Shown here piece by piece: positions 1 through 7,940 of a stretch of 20,531 nt of DNA (the stretch's first letter is position 1; each line of letters opens with the position of its first letter). A program made the translations under genes and the position numbers. Source of the stretch: a virus; the IMG/VR virus record IMGVR_UViG_3300008113_000059, positions 71,302 through 91,832 of that record. One strand, given 5' to 3'. The notes under the pieces were generated by a model. That model was not told the origin of the DNA, did no database searches, and was given only the letters and a program-made list of their open reading frames with translations.

Positions 1-348
1 GATATAGCATACGATGAGCAATCACCAAAAAGAGGTAATGAAAATTCTCCGATATATAATCTATTAAGAAAACAAAAAAAGAACGTCGTTGAGGTTTCAA
101 TAAAGATAAAATTAAATCTTCCCCCAAAGGATCTTTACGGGGTATTATCAAGCTCTTTTGATGATGCTGATAATGAGATCATTAATTTTGTTCTGGACGG
201 AGTTGATATAGATGATATTAAGACTTCATTAGGTGAATCTATTAAAAAGTCATATTATCTAATACCTGATAAGAAAGATTTAGTAAAAGAGAAATCCACA
301 AAGAATAGTTCAAATACAAGAAATACAAGAGATGAAGAACAAGGATAA
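1..348 (+). CDS. C-terminal part of an unrecognised phage protein
   Basis: The first reading frame is open from the window edge to a TAA at 346-348, giving 115 residues whose start lies upstream. I do not recognise a family. The visible part has a lysine-rich stretch, then a beta-strand-like segment (VEVSIKIKLNLPP, about residues 31-43), an acidic middle with many D and I residues, and a polar, charged tail rich in S, N, T, R and E that looks disordered. The stop overlaps the following Nudix gene by 17 bases, so the two are probably translationally coupled and co-transcribed. Uninterrupted frame, AGA arginine codons and tight overlap support a real gene; the function is unknown. Confidence 0.7.
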   Translation, partial: DIAYDEQSPKRGNENSPIYNLLRKQKKNVVEVSIKIKLNLPPKDLYGVLSSSFDDADNEIINFVLDGVDIDDIKTSLGESIKKSYYLIPDKKDLVKEKSTKNSSNTRNTRDEEQG

Positions 349-925
349 AAAGGATAAAATCCTTCTGAATACACCGAAATTTAATGTTACTGAAAGAGAC
401 GGTAAACCAGGCATAGTTGCAACAGTGGAAACCGTAATGCTTTTGCCATTCGTTACGGATGATAACGGGCTTCCTTTAATGCTAGGTGTACTTAGGGAAA
501 GAAATCTATTTAGAGAAGGTGGATATTGCACAAGCCTAATAACGGGAACATGCGAGGACGAGGATCCTGACTACCTTGAAACTGCTAAAAGAGAGCTAAA
601 GGAGGAGTCTGGATACGATGTACCTGATAATGATAGATGGTATTATCTAGGAACTGTTACTGCAACGAAGTTTGTTGACAAGGAGTACCCTTGTTTTGCT
701 ATAGATGTTACTGGAATAGAAAAAGGTGAAGCCTCAACTGATGGGTCTAAACAGGAAAGATTATCTTCTTTCCATTTTATACCAGCCAATGACGTTGTTA
801 AATCTAAGGATGTTTTTATTCCGGCTTTATTTCTGAAGCTTTTTAAATTTGTTGTCGGTATGGATCTTTATAATAGAGATGATTCAGTTTTCGGTCAATC
901 AAAAGGATTTTCAGCGGACATTTAA
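332..925 (+). CDS. Nudix hydrolase
   Basis: Nudix enzymes hydrolyse a nucleoside diphosphate linked to another group, with Mg2+ bound by the glutamates of the Nudix box. Here the box is at residues 72-95: G72, then the core R87-E88-L89-K90-E91-E92-S93-G94-Y95, which fits REUxEExGU. The spacing from glycine to arginine is one residue longer than the classic motif. A typical beta-strand region precedes it (residues 28-55) and strands carrying the substrate pocket follow (about 103-150). At 197 residues it is longer than minimal Nudix domains; the C-terminal 40 residues are not assigned. The substrate cannot be read from sequence: (d)NTP, ADP-ribose, NAD or capped RNA are all possible. The ATG at 332 overlaps the upstream gene by 17 bases and no better start is visible. 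Confidence 0.87.
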   Translation: MKNKDKKDKILLNTPKFNVTERDGKPGIVATVETVMLLPFVTDDNGLPLMLGVLRERNLFREGGYCTSLITGTCEDEDPDYLETAKRELKEESGYDVPDNDRWYYLGTVTATKFVDKEYPCFAIDVTGIEKGEASTDGSKQERLSSFHFIPANDVVKSKDVFIPALFLKLFKFVVGMDLYNRDDSVFGQSKGFSADI

Positions 926-936
926 TTTTTTAAAAT

Positions 937-1236
937 ATGAGTAACAGAAGAGAAAGAAGACAGCTGATGAGACAACTTGGAATTTCTAAGTCCAAGGGGA
1001 ATAGTATTTCTGAGTTTAATTCTAGCAGGGAGGATGGGCAAAATATACATCGTAAACATTTACAACGGGTTAAGAACGAAATTATCCGTAGTGATAATGA
1101 AAGAAACCTACCCACTAAAGAAGCTGATGATTTTTTCATGTACAAAAATCAAACTAGTGAATATTCATCATTTCATACTCTGCTGAACAAAAGGGATTGG
1201 ACTAATTTCGAATCTAATGGAGATAATGCAGAGTAA
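937..1236 (+). CDS. Small hypothetical protein, basic N-terminus
   Basis: This is a 99-residue protein I do not recognise. The N-terminus is strongly basic (MSNRRERRQLMRQLG), followed by a polar, charged chain without membrane segment or signal peptide. It could bind nucleic acid or a scaffold partner through the basic end, but that is a guess from composition. It starts 11 bases after the Nudix stop in an A/T-only leader and overlaps the next gene by 20 bases, so it sits inside the same transcription unit. An alternative frame at 977-1186 has no coding appearance and is rejected. Confidence 0.65.
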   Translation: MSNRRERRQLMRQLGISKSKGNSISEFNSSREDGQNIHRKHLQRVKNEIIRSDNERNLPTKEADDFFMYKNQTSEYSSFHTLLNKRDWTNFESNGDNAE

Positions 1237-1555
1237 TCCGAAAGTAAATTTCTACATATCCAAATATTCGCCGAAGGAAGCTAAAAAAAGAGCTATCGGG
1301 GGATCTGATTTTTATGTTGTTGATATATCAAAAATAATAAGAGAACTTGGATACGAGACAGATAATCTGGCTGTTGAATCTGAGTTCATAATAAACTACA
1401 CTATTCGCAAGAAAATCCTACAGGGAATATATAGTACTAAGTGTGATGGTATACTTGTTTGCTATAAGAATTTATCCCAGGATTTCGTAGGAAACCTAGA
1501 AAATTTTCTGGAAGAATATCCAGAAGCATTCGAATATACTATACATAGTCTTTAA
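1217..1555 (+). CDS. Small hypothetical protein (112 residues)
   Basis: The family is not recognised. The chain is compact and looks globular, with alternating strand and helix predictions by eye: FYISKYS near residue 12, FYVVDISKIIRELGY around 32-46, an amphipathic helix including TIRKKILQGI, then DGILVCY and a C-terminal helix. There is no signal or membrane segment. The start is either ATG 1217, overlapping the upstream gene by 20 bases, or ATG 1226, which removes three residues; neither has a Shine-Dalgarno sequence. It is the last gene before the structural block and is separated from it by 19 bases. An alpha/beta fold is plausible, but no catalytic motif can be pointed to. Confidence 0.65.
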   Translation: MEIMQSNPKVNFYISKYSPKEAKKRAIGGSDFYVVDISKIIRELGYETDNLAVESEFIINYTIRKKILQGIYSTKCDGILVCYKNLSQDFVGNLENFLEEYPEAFEYTIHSL

Positions 1556-1574
1556 AAAAGATTTAATATAGTAG

Positions 1575-3437
1575 ATGTCAACTCTTCCAAGTGCTAAAGA
1601 ACGTATTGCGAAAGGCCTAGGTGGCGATATAGTTAGTAACTATAGCAACCTAGGAACAAATAACCCATTCAAAGGACCTACCGCAAGGAGTCTATTTTAC
1701 GAAGCTGGTAAAAGATCCCCTGGTAAATACGGACAATTTTTATTTTATTCATTGGGTAACAATGATAATAATTTTGTCGATGCTTATTATAAATCGGAGA
1801 ACGCCGAGTATAACACAAGAGTTTCCTCACTAAAATCAAGGAATCCATCAGCAGGTTTCCTTGTAAGAGAAACGAATTACCTGGAGGCAGTTTCTGCTAA
1901 CACTGGCGGAATGTTATCAGGTTTAAATTCAAACTTTGAAAGAAGCATAATAGGTGGACTATCTGCACCTTATTATTGGAAAGATTTCCTTTACTGTAAA
2001 TATTATGGAGCTATTCCCAATAACTACATGATAACACTCCGAAGATTTCCTACCCCAGTACTTGATAATCTATCTGCTCCTAATAGCGTAAAAGCTTCAG
2101 AATCATATACCAAGGAGGGTGCGGCAAGACCTGTTGCACAGGCTATCACCTGGTTTGGCGGAAATACTGAAAATAAATTAAGCACACTCATTGAATTCAC
2201 AACAGGATTATCTTGGACATCGAAAACTCAAGCGGATATAGTTAATCAGGAGGCTTTTTCTAAGGGATTTTTCGGAGATCTTCCTTATAAATGGTTTGCA
2301 GGAGCTGCTAGAACTGCAACCGGCACAGATACTTTATCCAATACTATAGGATCGGTTACAGAGGGAATGACAGTTGCCTTTGATCCAAATAACACAACAA
2401 TAGACGATCTAAGATTTCAGGGTCTGAGAGATAGAGCAAAGGGTGGCGCTAATGATGATTCCAAATTTGGAGTTATGAGCGAATATATTTGGACACCGGT
2501 AGATGTTGTGAAGAATACACAGGTCAGAGATTCTGGTCTTACTTTCACTTGGGGCACAATGGATGTTGTTTTTGAATATGATTTAACATCAGTTGGCGAG
2601 GTTAACACCAAAGCTGCAATGCTTGATATTATGGGTAACTTACTCTCCATTGGTACCAATTACGGTAATTTTCTGACCCCTGATATAAGATATAGCTCCA
2701 ATTTTCCTGCATTTGGATTTCCTGGTGGTGATGCTGGATTAGCAACGTTTTACCAGGATCCCCTGGCTTTTATATTGGCATACGGTGATAAGCTAACAAA
2801 TCCGACAGGTGATGCAGTAAAATCAGTGGATGAACCTGCCTTAACTGGACAAATAGGTGGCGGTGGAGGCGGAGCGGATGACGCCCAACTTGCTGATCTA
2901 AAAGCACAGCTGGAAAAAATTACATCCGAAGGCATCAGTGTTGATAAAATAAAGGACCTGGCAAAGAAATTTGGTTCAGGATTTGGTAAGCTTCTTAAGC
3001 TTGCTGTTACTGAAGATATGGTAACAAATTTAAAGGTACCGATGAGCTTATTAACTGGTGCACCTGTAGGTGAATGGCACCTAACAATAGGTAATCCATG
3101 CAATCCTATCGCTATGATGGGAAATTTGATTTGCGATAACGTAAAGATAGAATTTGGTGATATACTAGGTCCCGATGATTTTCCTACAACTCTAAAGGCT
3201 ACATTTAGTCTTAAACACGGAAGGGATAAAGAAAGAGGTGAAATAGAGAGTATATTCAATAGAGGTGACGGAAGACTTTATCAAACATCTCAATCAACAA
3301 CGTCAAGTCTTCAATCATATAATTCATTTGCTGATACCGCAGGAAACGTACTTAGTGAGCAAACTAAGGATAATTATCTAAATGGTAATCCTTTTGGATC
3401 ACCTGATAACCAGCAGTCACCTACAAATACACCTTAA
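1575..3437 (+). CDS. Baseplate or tail-tube-associated structural protein (620 residues)
   Basis: This is probably a virion protein of the baseplate. The N-terminal half includes a YYGAIPNNYMITLRRFPTP segment (about residues 142-160) of the sort that recurs in large-phage structural proteins. A six-glycine run at 428-433 and a charged helical linker (to about 470) separate it from a C-terminal domain. That domain carries WHLTIGNPCNPIAMMGNL starting at W501, then a strand series with LGPDDFPTTLK, a GRDKERGEIE segment and a Ser/Gln/Asn-rich tail. The pattern of a GNP motif followed by paired strands could suit a tube-like fold, as in T4 gp48/gp54, but that is inference from layout and weak resemblance. 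The gene precedes gp53-, gp27- and gp5-like genes, which fits a baseplate role. The start at ATG 1575 follows an AT-rich leader. Confidence 0.75.
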   Translation: MSTLPSAKERIAKGLGGDIVSNYSNLGTNNPFKGPTARSLFYEAGKRSPGKYGQFLFYSLGNNDNNFVDAYYKSENAEYNTRVSSLKSRNPSAGFLVRETNYLEAVSANTGGMLSGLNSNFERSIIGGLSAPYYWKDFLYCKYYGAIPNNYMITLRRFPTPVLDNLSAPNSVKASESYTKEGAARPVAQAITWFGGNTENKLSTLIEFTTGLSWTSKTQADIVNQEAFSKGFFGDLPYKWFAGAARTATGTDTLSNTIGSVTEGMTVAFDPNNTTIDDLRFQGLRDRAKGGANDDSKFGVMSEYIWTPVDVVKNTQVRDSGLTFTWGTMDVVFEYDLTSVGEVNTKAAMLDIMGNLLSIGTNYGNFLTPDIRYSSNFPAFGFPGGDAGLATFYQDPLAFILAYGDKLTNPTGDAVKSVDEPALTGQIGGGGGGADDAQLADLKAQLEKITSEGISVDKIKDLAKKFGSGFGKLLKLAVTEDMVTNLKVPMSLLTGAPVGEWHLTIGNPCNPIAMMGNLICDNVKIEFGDILGPDDFPTTLKATFSLKHGRDKERGEIESIFNRGDGRLYQTSQSTTSSLQSYNSFADTAGNVLSEQTKDNYLNGNPFGSPDNQQSPTNTP

Positions 3438-3452
3438 AATAAGATACAAGAA

Positions 3453-4046
3453 ATGTCATATTTAATTATAGATACCCTGTCCAAAAACAAATCGATTTTT
3501 AATCCTCAAACAACACTTGAGAATACAAGCTCATATGGTATATGGGATCTTACTAGGGCATCTATTTCTTACCGAAATACTGCAGTCAATATAGATAGTC
3601 TTTTTATAATTACAGAATATTACCAGATGAGACCTGATTTGATTGCAGCTATAAAAATGGGGGATCATGGTAAAATGGGATCAATGCTAAAATTAAATAA
3701 TATAAGCAACCCATTTGCAATAATGGAGGGTAAGATTATGGCAATACCAACCGGAAGTACCGTTGAGGGCTCATATAATAATAAGAAAGCAATAAATCAA
3801 GCACAGGCTTCATCCAATACCAACACGAATCCTAATCAGGTGTTTAGAAAAAATCAGGAACAGAAAAAATTCAAGGTTAGTGAGGGTAGAAAAAAATTCT
3901 TGGATTCCAAAATTAAAAACCAGCCCGCAATGGTTCTTCCACCAAATGTAGCTCAGGAGGGTGACAAGGCGGTAGCTAAAAGTAACGGATTCCTTATATT
4001 TGCTCCTAATGCAGGTGGAGGTGGATTTAATAGACCAGTTAACTAA
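3453..4046 (+). CDS. LysM-domain baseplate wedge protein, gp53-like
   Basis: In T4, gp53 joins neighbouring wedges to the hub and carries a LysM-like domain. This 197-residue protein, close to the length of T4 gp53, shows a LysM-type pattern in its first half: ITEYYQMRPDLIAAIKM (about residues 53-69), then LNNISNPFAIMEGKIMAIP (about 81-99), matching the usual ending of an Asn-Pro pair, a hydrophobic residue, Gly and a final Ile-Pro. The second half is a polar Q/N/K-rich linker ending in a glycine-rich GGGGF patch and looks extended. The stop overlaps the next start (TAATG), a coupled arrangement with the hub gene. The LysM reading is fairly secure; gp53 equivalence rests on domain type, size and position. 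Confidence 0.7.
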   Translation: MSYLIIDTLSKNKSIFNPQTTLENTSSYGIWDLTRASISYRNTAVNIDSLFIITEYYQMRPDLIAAIKMGDHGKMGSMLKLNNISNPFAIMEGKIMAIPTGSTVEGSYNNKKAINQAQASSNTNTNPNQVFRKNQEQKKFKVSEGRKKFLDSKIKNQPAMVLPPNVAQEGDKAVAKSNGFLIFAPNAGGGGFNRPVN

Positions 4047-5605
4047 TGGGAATGACTAGTGAAGATATAAAATTTGGTACTCTTGCTCTGAATAATATGA
4101 AGCTGGATGAGATGATCCAGGTTGATAGATCAAATGGTTCGGATGATCCCAATGTTAAGAGAGACACTGCAGCAAATGCAGAAGCTGCAACTGGATTAAC
4201 CTCGCCCTTCATAACCATAAATGCATATAACGTAACAAATTTTCTAATTAATTTTAATCTGGATCTTAGCGGATTTTTACCCACTATAAGATTTACTTTC
4301 TCTGCGGGTGATCCTGTTTTCATCTCTGTAAACTATCCTAAGGATGGTGATATTGTTTCAGTGTATATGAAATCACAGGGTGATTTATACAAGGCCTTTA
4401 GAATGGACTTTAGAATACTGACCGTGTCTGGTGATGTTTCAAGTAAATATGCAGAAAGTGGAAGCGATCCTGATGGAACATATTTTAAATTTATAATTAC
4501 TGCCGAGTGTAATATACCTGGTTTATATTCTCCAAAAATAAAGTCCTTTAAATCGATGACATCCAGTGATACCCTATTGGAGGTTTCACAGGAGCTAAAT
4601 CTCGGATATTCTACTAATGAGAAAGCTACTGACGATAAGATGACATGGATATGTCCAAATTATTCATATTACGACTTTATACAGGAGGTAGCTATTAGAG
4701 CATATAAGGACGACGAGGAGAGCTTTTATGACTGCTGGATAGATAGTTACTATAATCTAAATTTTATCAATCTAGGGACTCAATTTGCATTTACCGGAGA
4801 TCCTAAGCAGGAGATTGTTATAATACCGGGTAACACTAAACAGGGCGTTAATGTTGATGCACTTATTCCCGGAACTGCTAAGCCAAGTCCTGCTACTTTA
4901 CCACTTGTTTTAACCAACGGAGCTGGAGCTGGAACGAATCCCTTTATGATAAATGGGTATACCCTGACCTCAGTATCAGGATCAAATACGAATAAAATGG
5001 GGTACATCACTACCATTGGATTTTATGACGAGAGCATGGTAGCTGAAGATCCAAATACAAAGTACATTAAGTATGATATGGAATCTCAGACTCCCGAGCA
5101 TGTGCCCGAGGGTGGAATTCTACAGAAAGGGAGGGCAAGAAGCAACGATTATAAGGAGGAAACAAGAAGAGAATGGCTTGGTGTATTAAACACTGACCCT
5201 AATGGTGTGGACGGGGTACATAAAAACTTCTATCATGCCAAGGTTCAGAATCTGATTAATATAAACGATGTCACTAAAATGACATTAGAGGTTGAGCTAA
5301 CTGGCTATTTCCCTGGTATCTATAGAGGACAGGTAATACCCGTTGTTATTTATGTATTTGGTGCTACCACAAGGCAGCAGAATACAGGTGATACCCCAAA
5401 TAAATCGCCAAATACAAATACAGCACCAACAAAGGACGAATTTTTGTCAGGCCTTTATGTTATAACTGGTATGAATGTGTCATGGTCGCAGATGTCAGGA
5501 GGAATGACACAAAGACTTATACTTTCTAAGAGAATGTGGACAGCTAACTCATCAGGAGCAATACCTAAAGCATTCCCAATATCAATACAAAGTAGACAAT
5601 TTTAA
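4046..5605 (+). CDS. Baseplate hub protein, gp27/GpD-like
   Basis: The hub (T4 gp27, Mu gp44, P2 GpD) is a trimer joining the tail tube to the central spike. Features that fit include an N-terminal strand-rich domain (ITINAYNVTNFLINFNLDL near residues 56-74), a 'DGDIVSVYMKS' strand pair, the hub-type segment YYDFIQEVAIRAYKDDEESF followed by YDCWIDSYYNLNFIN (about 207-243), and a C-terminal domain ending in SGLYVITGMNVSWSQ plus an RLILSKRMW strand. The length of 519 is somewhat above T4 gp27 (391). A proline/threonine/alanine-rich insertion around 275-300 and an N/T/P-rich stretch near 450-468 look like surface loops. The gene starts on the last base of the upstream stop and is followed two genes later by the spike, as expected for a hub-spike pair. 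Confidence 0.8.
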   Translation: MGMTSEDIKFGTLALNNMKLDEMIQVDRSNGSDDPNVKRDTAANAEAATGLTSPFITINAYNVTNFLINFNLDLSGFLPTIRFTFSAGDPVFISVNYPKDGDIVSVYMKSQGDLYKAFRMDFRILTVSGDVSSKYAESGSDPDGTYFKFIITAECNIPGLYSPKIKSFKSMTSSDTLLEVSQELNLGYSTNEKATDDKMTWICPNYSYYDFIQEVAIRAYKDDEESFYDCWIDSYYNLNFINLGTQFAFTGDPKQEIVIIPGNTKQGVNVDALIPGTAKPSPATLPLVLTNGAGAGTNPFMINGYTLTSVSGSNTNKMGYITTIGFYDESMVAEDPNTKYIKYDMESQTPEHVPEGGILQKGRARSNDYKEETRREWLGVLNTDPNGVDGVHKNFYHAKVQNLININDVTKMTLEVELTGYFPGIYRGQVIPVVIYVFGATTRQQNTGDTPNKSPNTNTAPTKDEFLSGLYVITGMNVSWSQMSGGMTQRLILSKRMWTANSSGAIPKAFPISIQSRQF

Positions 5606-5637
5606 ATGTCGGATAAATATAGAAATAATCATCTTAA
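5606..5637 (+). promoter_or_regulatory. Short gap with T4-late-promoter-like octamer
   Basis: This 32-base gap follows the hub gene. GATAAATA at 5612-5619 differs by one base from the T4 late -10 box TATAAATA. The gap also carries one copy of a 9-bp direct repeat, TTAAATGTC, at 5602-5610 with the second copy at 5634-5642 covering the next start codon. In AT-rich DNA such an octamer can occur by chance, so this is only a candidate. Confidence 0.22.
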
Positions 5638-7938
5638 ATGTCATTAGGAGCAACAGATAAACAGAGGAGTCTATTTCTCAAGGGATTTAAACTATCAAAG
5701 CAAGGAAACTATGAGGATCCAACGTATCTTGGGTTTAAGATAATCTTTGATTTTGGAACATTGCCAATCAATGCGGAGGATGGACTACCACCAAGTCCAC
5801 TTTTCAAGGATGATAGTTATTATTATGGAGCTCAGAATAATTTTTTTGGTAGCAATCCATTCGGACAACCTCAATATGATTATTTAACACCTGGATTAAA
5901 TGGTAAGGTTGCATACTATTCTGCAGCAAGCTATTTAGAACAAAGGGAAGCTAGTTACCCCTATGGCGGAAAAAGAGCGGATATGCTTAGACAATTTAAG
6001 ATAATACTTAGTGACATCCTATCAAATTCACCCTGGTTTATACAATCTATAGATGGCCTCGATAATCTGGCAAAAGTTGCTAGACCTGGATATCAACCAG
6101 GAAGTGAGGGTACTTTTAGTGCACAGAGAACAGCCAATAAAGTGCTGGAGTTTAAAACTCTTGAGTCAATGAACTTGAGGATGACTGCTTTGGCGGATCT
6201 TTATAATCAAGCTACTTTTGATTATGATAATATGAGAGAACTTATACCTAGAAACCTTAGAAAATTTACCATGTACATTTTCGTTTCCGAGATAAGGAAC
6301 TTTTTTAAAACATCGAGACTTATTGGTGCATCTGCTGCTCTAACTGCTATCGATAATCTATCCACATTACTGGGATCAGGGAATAACCCAGGAAGCAATC
6401 TTGGTGTTGTTGATACTATAAGCGGTGAACAAAATCAGAATGTTAATGCTGGTGGGTCAAATATAAATCCAGCAAGTGGATTTAATTCTTTTGTTGGAAA
6501 TGTATTGAATCAATCTGGTGTTGATAATGATTTGTCCCTTTTTAAAAACCAACAGGATCAATCGGGTATTAAACCAATGCTTGTTTTTGAATGCAGAAAC
6601 TGTGAATTTGATTTTACTGATAGTAGTCCAATAGGTTCTAGCATAAATGTAGGTACTGTAGCAGAGCAGGTAGCCCAGAAATTCAAAATACATGTCGGTA
6701 AGGTTAGAGTGAGAAATCAATATCCAAACATAAGACAGGATGGTAAACCATTAATACTTGGTGATGGCTGGGATTCTGCTAGATCTGCAGTTCAAAAATC
6801 GCCAAGAGATACGAATGATGTGCTATCCCTTGGTGGTGAATTGCTAACTAACTTTATAAGTAATTCACTTAATGATCTAATAAATGAGGGGGTTGCAAGT
6901 TTTATTAAACCTAATCTTGCAGGTCTGGATAAATTAGCTTTAGGTAATGCATACAGCTTTGATCCAGGTCAGATAACAGCACAACTATCATTTAATAATG
7001 CACAGAATTTTCTAAATAATATACCTGGTGTTAATGCAGGGTTTAGACAAACATCATTCCCTACTCCACAATCAACTGGACTCGGCGGACCACCACAGAG
7101 GGTTTATCCTGAACCAGGGGGTGACGTTTACGCTAAAGTACCCGGAAGTGATCTCGGTGTACCTGATAGAGTTTATCCAGCACCCGGAGGGGATGCTTAT
7201 GGTAATGTACCAGGTCCAGATTTAGGTGTCCCTGATAGAGTTTATCCTGTTCCGAATGGCGATGCATATGACACAGTTCCTGGACAGGATCTGGGAGTAC
7301 CTGATAGAGTTTATCCTGCTCCTGGTGGTGATGTTTACACTAATGTGCCAGGATCTGATTTAGGAGTTCCCGACAGAGTTTATGCTGCACCTAACGATGA
7401 TGTTTATGCTAATGTACCTGGATCTGATCTAGGTGTACCTGATAGAGTTTATGTTGCACCGAATGACGATGTTTATGCTAATGTACCTGGATCTGATCTA
7501 GGTGTACCCAACAGAACATATCCCACTTTTAATGAACAGGTTTATGGTACCCCACCAACGCCAGGTCAACTTGGTAATAGTGAGGTTGTTTATACCAATC
7601 CACCAACACCAGGAAATTTACAGGAAACTCAGGTATATCCGGATGCTCCGTTCAGTCAATCACCTAATAATTTAGGTGGACAGGTATACCCAGAGAGTAG
7701 AGTTGTTTCTTCGGGTGGTGAATTAAGAGATCCCTCGAATACATTTGAACAAAAACCTTCACCAGTTTACAACAAACCTAAACCGGATATAAAGAGAGGT
7801 GATATAGGGAAAGTTTATCCGCCAACTAGTGGTGATTTTGTGGTAGACAAGCCTAAGGATTTAGGAAACTTAAAACCTCCTACAAAATATAATATAAGTA
7901 AGGGTGGATTTAATACACCTAAAACTGAATTTGAATAA
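5638..7938 (+). CDS. Baseplate/tail structural protein with 23-residue tandem repeats
   Basis: This 766-residue protein has two parts. Residues 1 to about 370 look like a globular virion domain: DPTYLGFKIIFDFG (residues 27-40), SPWFIQSIDGLDNL (about 131-144), then LESMNLRMTALADLYNQA and IPRNLRKFTMYIFVSEIR (about 204-221), and a strand block starting MLVFECRNCEFDF at residue 314 with a CxxC pair. Residues 488-625 are six 23-residue repeats of the type RVYPAPGGDVYTNVPGSDLG + VPD. After these comes a degenerate proline-, tyrosine- and glycine-rich tail reaching the end. Between hub and spike genes, a tail-tube cap or initiator role (T4 gp48/gp54) is possible but unproven. The repetitive tail is not part of any T4 baseplate protein I know. 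It may be an extended tether or a surface-exposed, recombination-prone arm. Confidence 0.72.
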   Translation: MSLGATDKQRSLFLKGFKLSKQGNYEDPTYLGFKIIFDFGTLPINAEDGLPPSPLFKDDSYYYGAQNNFFGSNPFGQPQYDYLTPGLNGKVAYYSAASYLEQREASYPYGGKRADMLRQFKIILSDILSNSPWFIQSIDGLDNLAKVARPGYQPGSEGTFSAQRTANKVLEFKTLESMNLRMTALADLYNQATFDYDNMRELIPRNLRKFTMYIFVSEIRNFFKTSRLIGASAALTAIDNLSTLLGSGNNPGSNLGVVDTISGEQNQNVNAGGSNINPASGFNSFVGNVLNQSGVDNDLSLFKNQQDQSGIKPMLVFECRNCEFDFTDSSPIGSSINVGTVAEQVAQKFKIHVGKVRVRNQYPNIRQDGKPLILGDGWDSARSAVQKSPRDTNDVLSLGGELLTNFISNSLNDLINEGVASFIKPNLAGLDKLALGNAYSFDPGQITAQLSFNNAQNFLNNIPGVNAGFRQTSFPTPQSTGLGGPPQRVYPEPGGDVYAKVPGSDLGVPDRVYPAPGGDAYGNVPGPDLGVPDRVYPVPNGDAYDTVPGQDLGVPDRVYPAPGGDVYTNVPGSDLGVPDRVYAAPNDDVYANVPGSDLGVPDRVYVAPNDDVYANVPGSDLGVPNRTYPTFNEQVYGTPPTPGQLGNSEVVYTNPPTPGNLQETQVYPDAPFSQSPNNLGGQVYPESRVVSSGGELRDPSNTFEQKPSPVYNKPKPDIKRGDIGKVYPPTSGDFVVDKPKDLGNLKPPTKYNISKGGFNTPKTEFE
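7099..7512 (+). repeat. Six tandem in-frame 69-bp repeats
   Basis: Units begin at 7099, 7168, 7237, 7306, 7375 and 7444, each exactly 69 bp and each encoding 23 residues starting RVY and ending GVPD (last unit GVPN). A seventh, degraded copy begins RTYP at 7513. The protein consensus is much better kept than the third codon positions between early units. The last two units, however, share an identical 41-base block (7399-7439 and 7468-7508), which indicates a recent duplication. Each unit has two tyrosines (in RVY and DVY/DAY) and two or three prolines. Confidence 0.95.
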
Positions 7939-7940
7939 TT

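Noticed and set aside
977-1186. Second + frame inside the 99-residue gene
   Set aside because: It sits inside the gene starting at 937, which has better spacing with both neighbours; the alternative product has no coding character.
2750-3259. Open frame of 169 codons on the minus strand
   Set aside because: It lies wholly inside the 620-residue structural gene, its product is serine/proline-rich antisense composition, and no other gene in the window is on that strand.
5606-5647. 13-codon mini-ORF (ATG 5606 to TAG 5645) before the repeat-protein gene
   Set aside because: It is created by a 9-bp direct repeat around the start codon and would end in TAG, unlike every other gene; no sign of a leader peptide.
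7028-7225. Alternative + frame across the repeat array
   Set aside because: Repeat DNA of 69 bp keeps other frames open by periodicity; the RVY...GVPD frame is the one with conserved protein sequence.
7099-7512. CRISPR-like array
   Set aside because: The units are contiguous 69-bp coding repeats without spacers.
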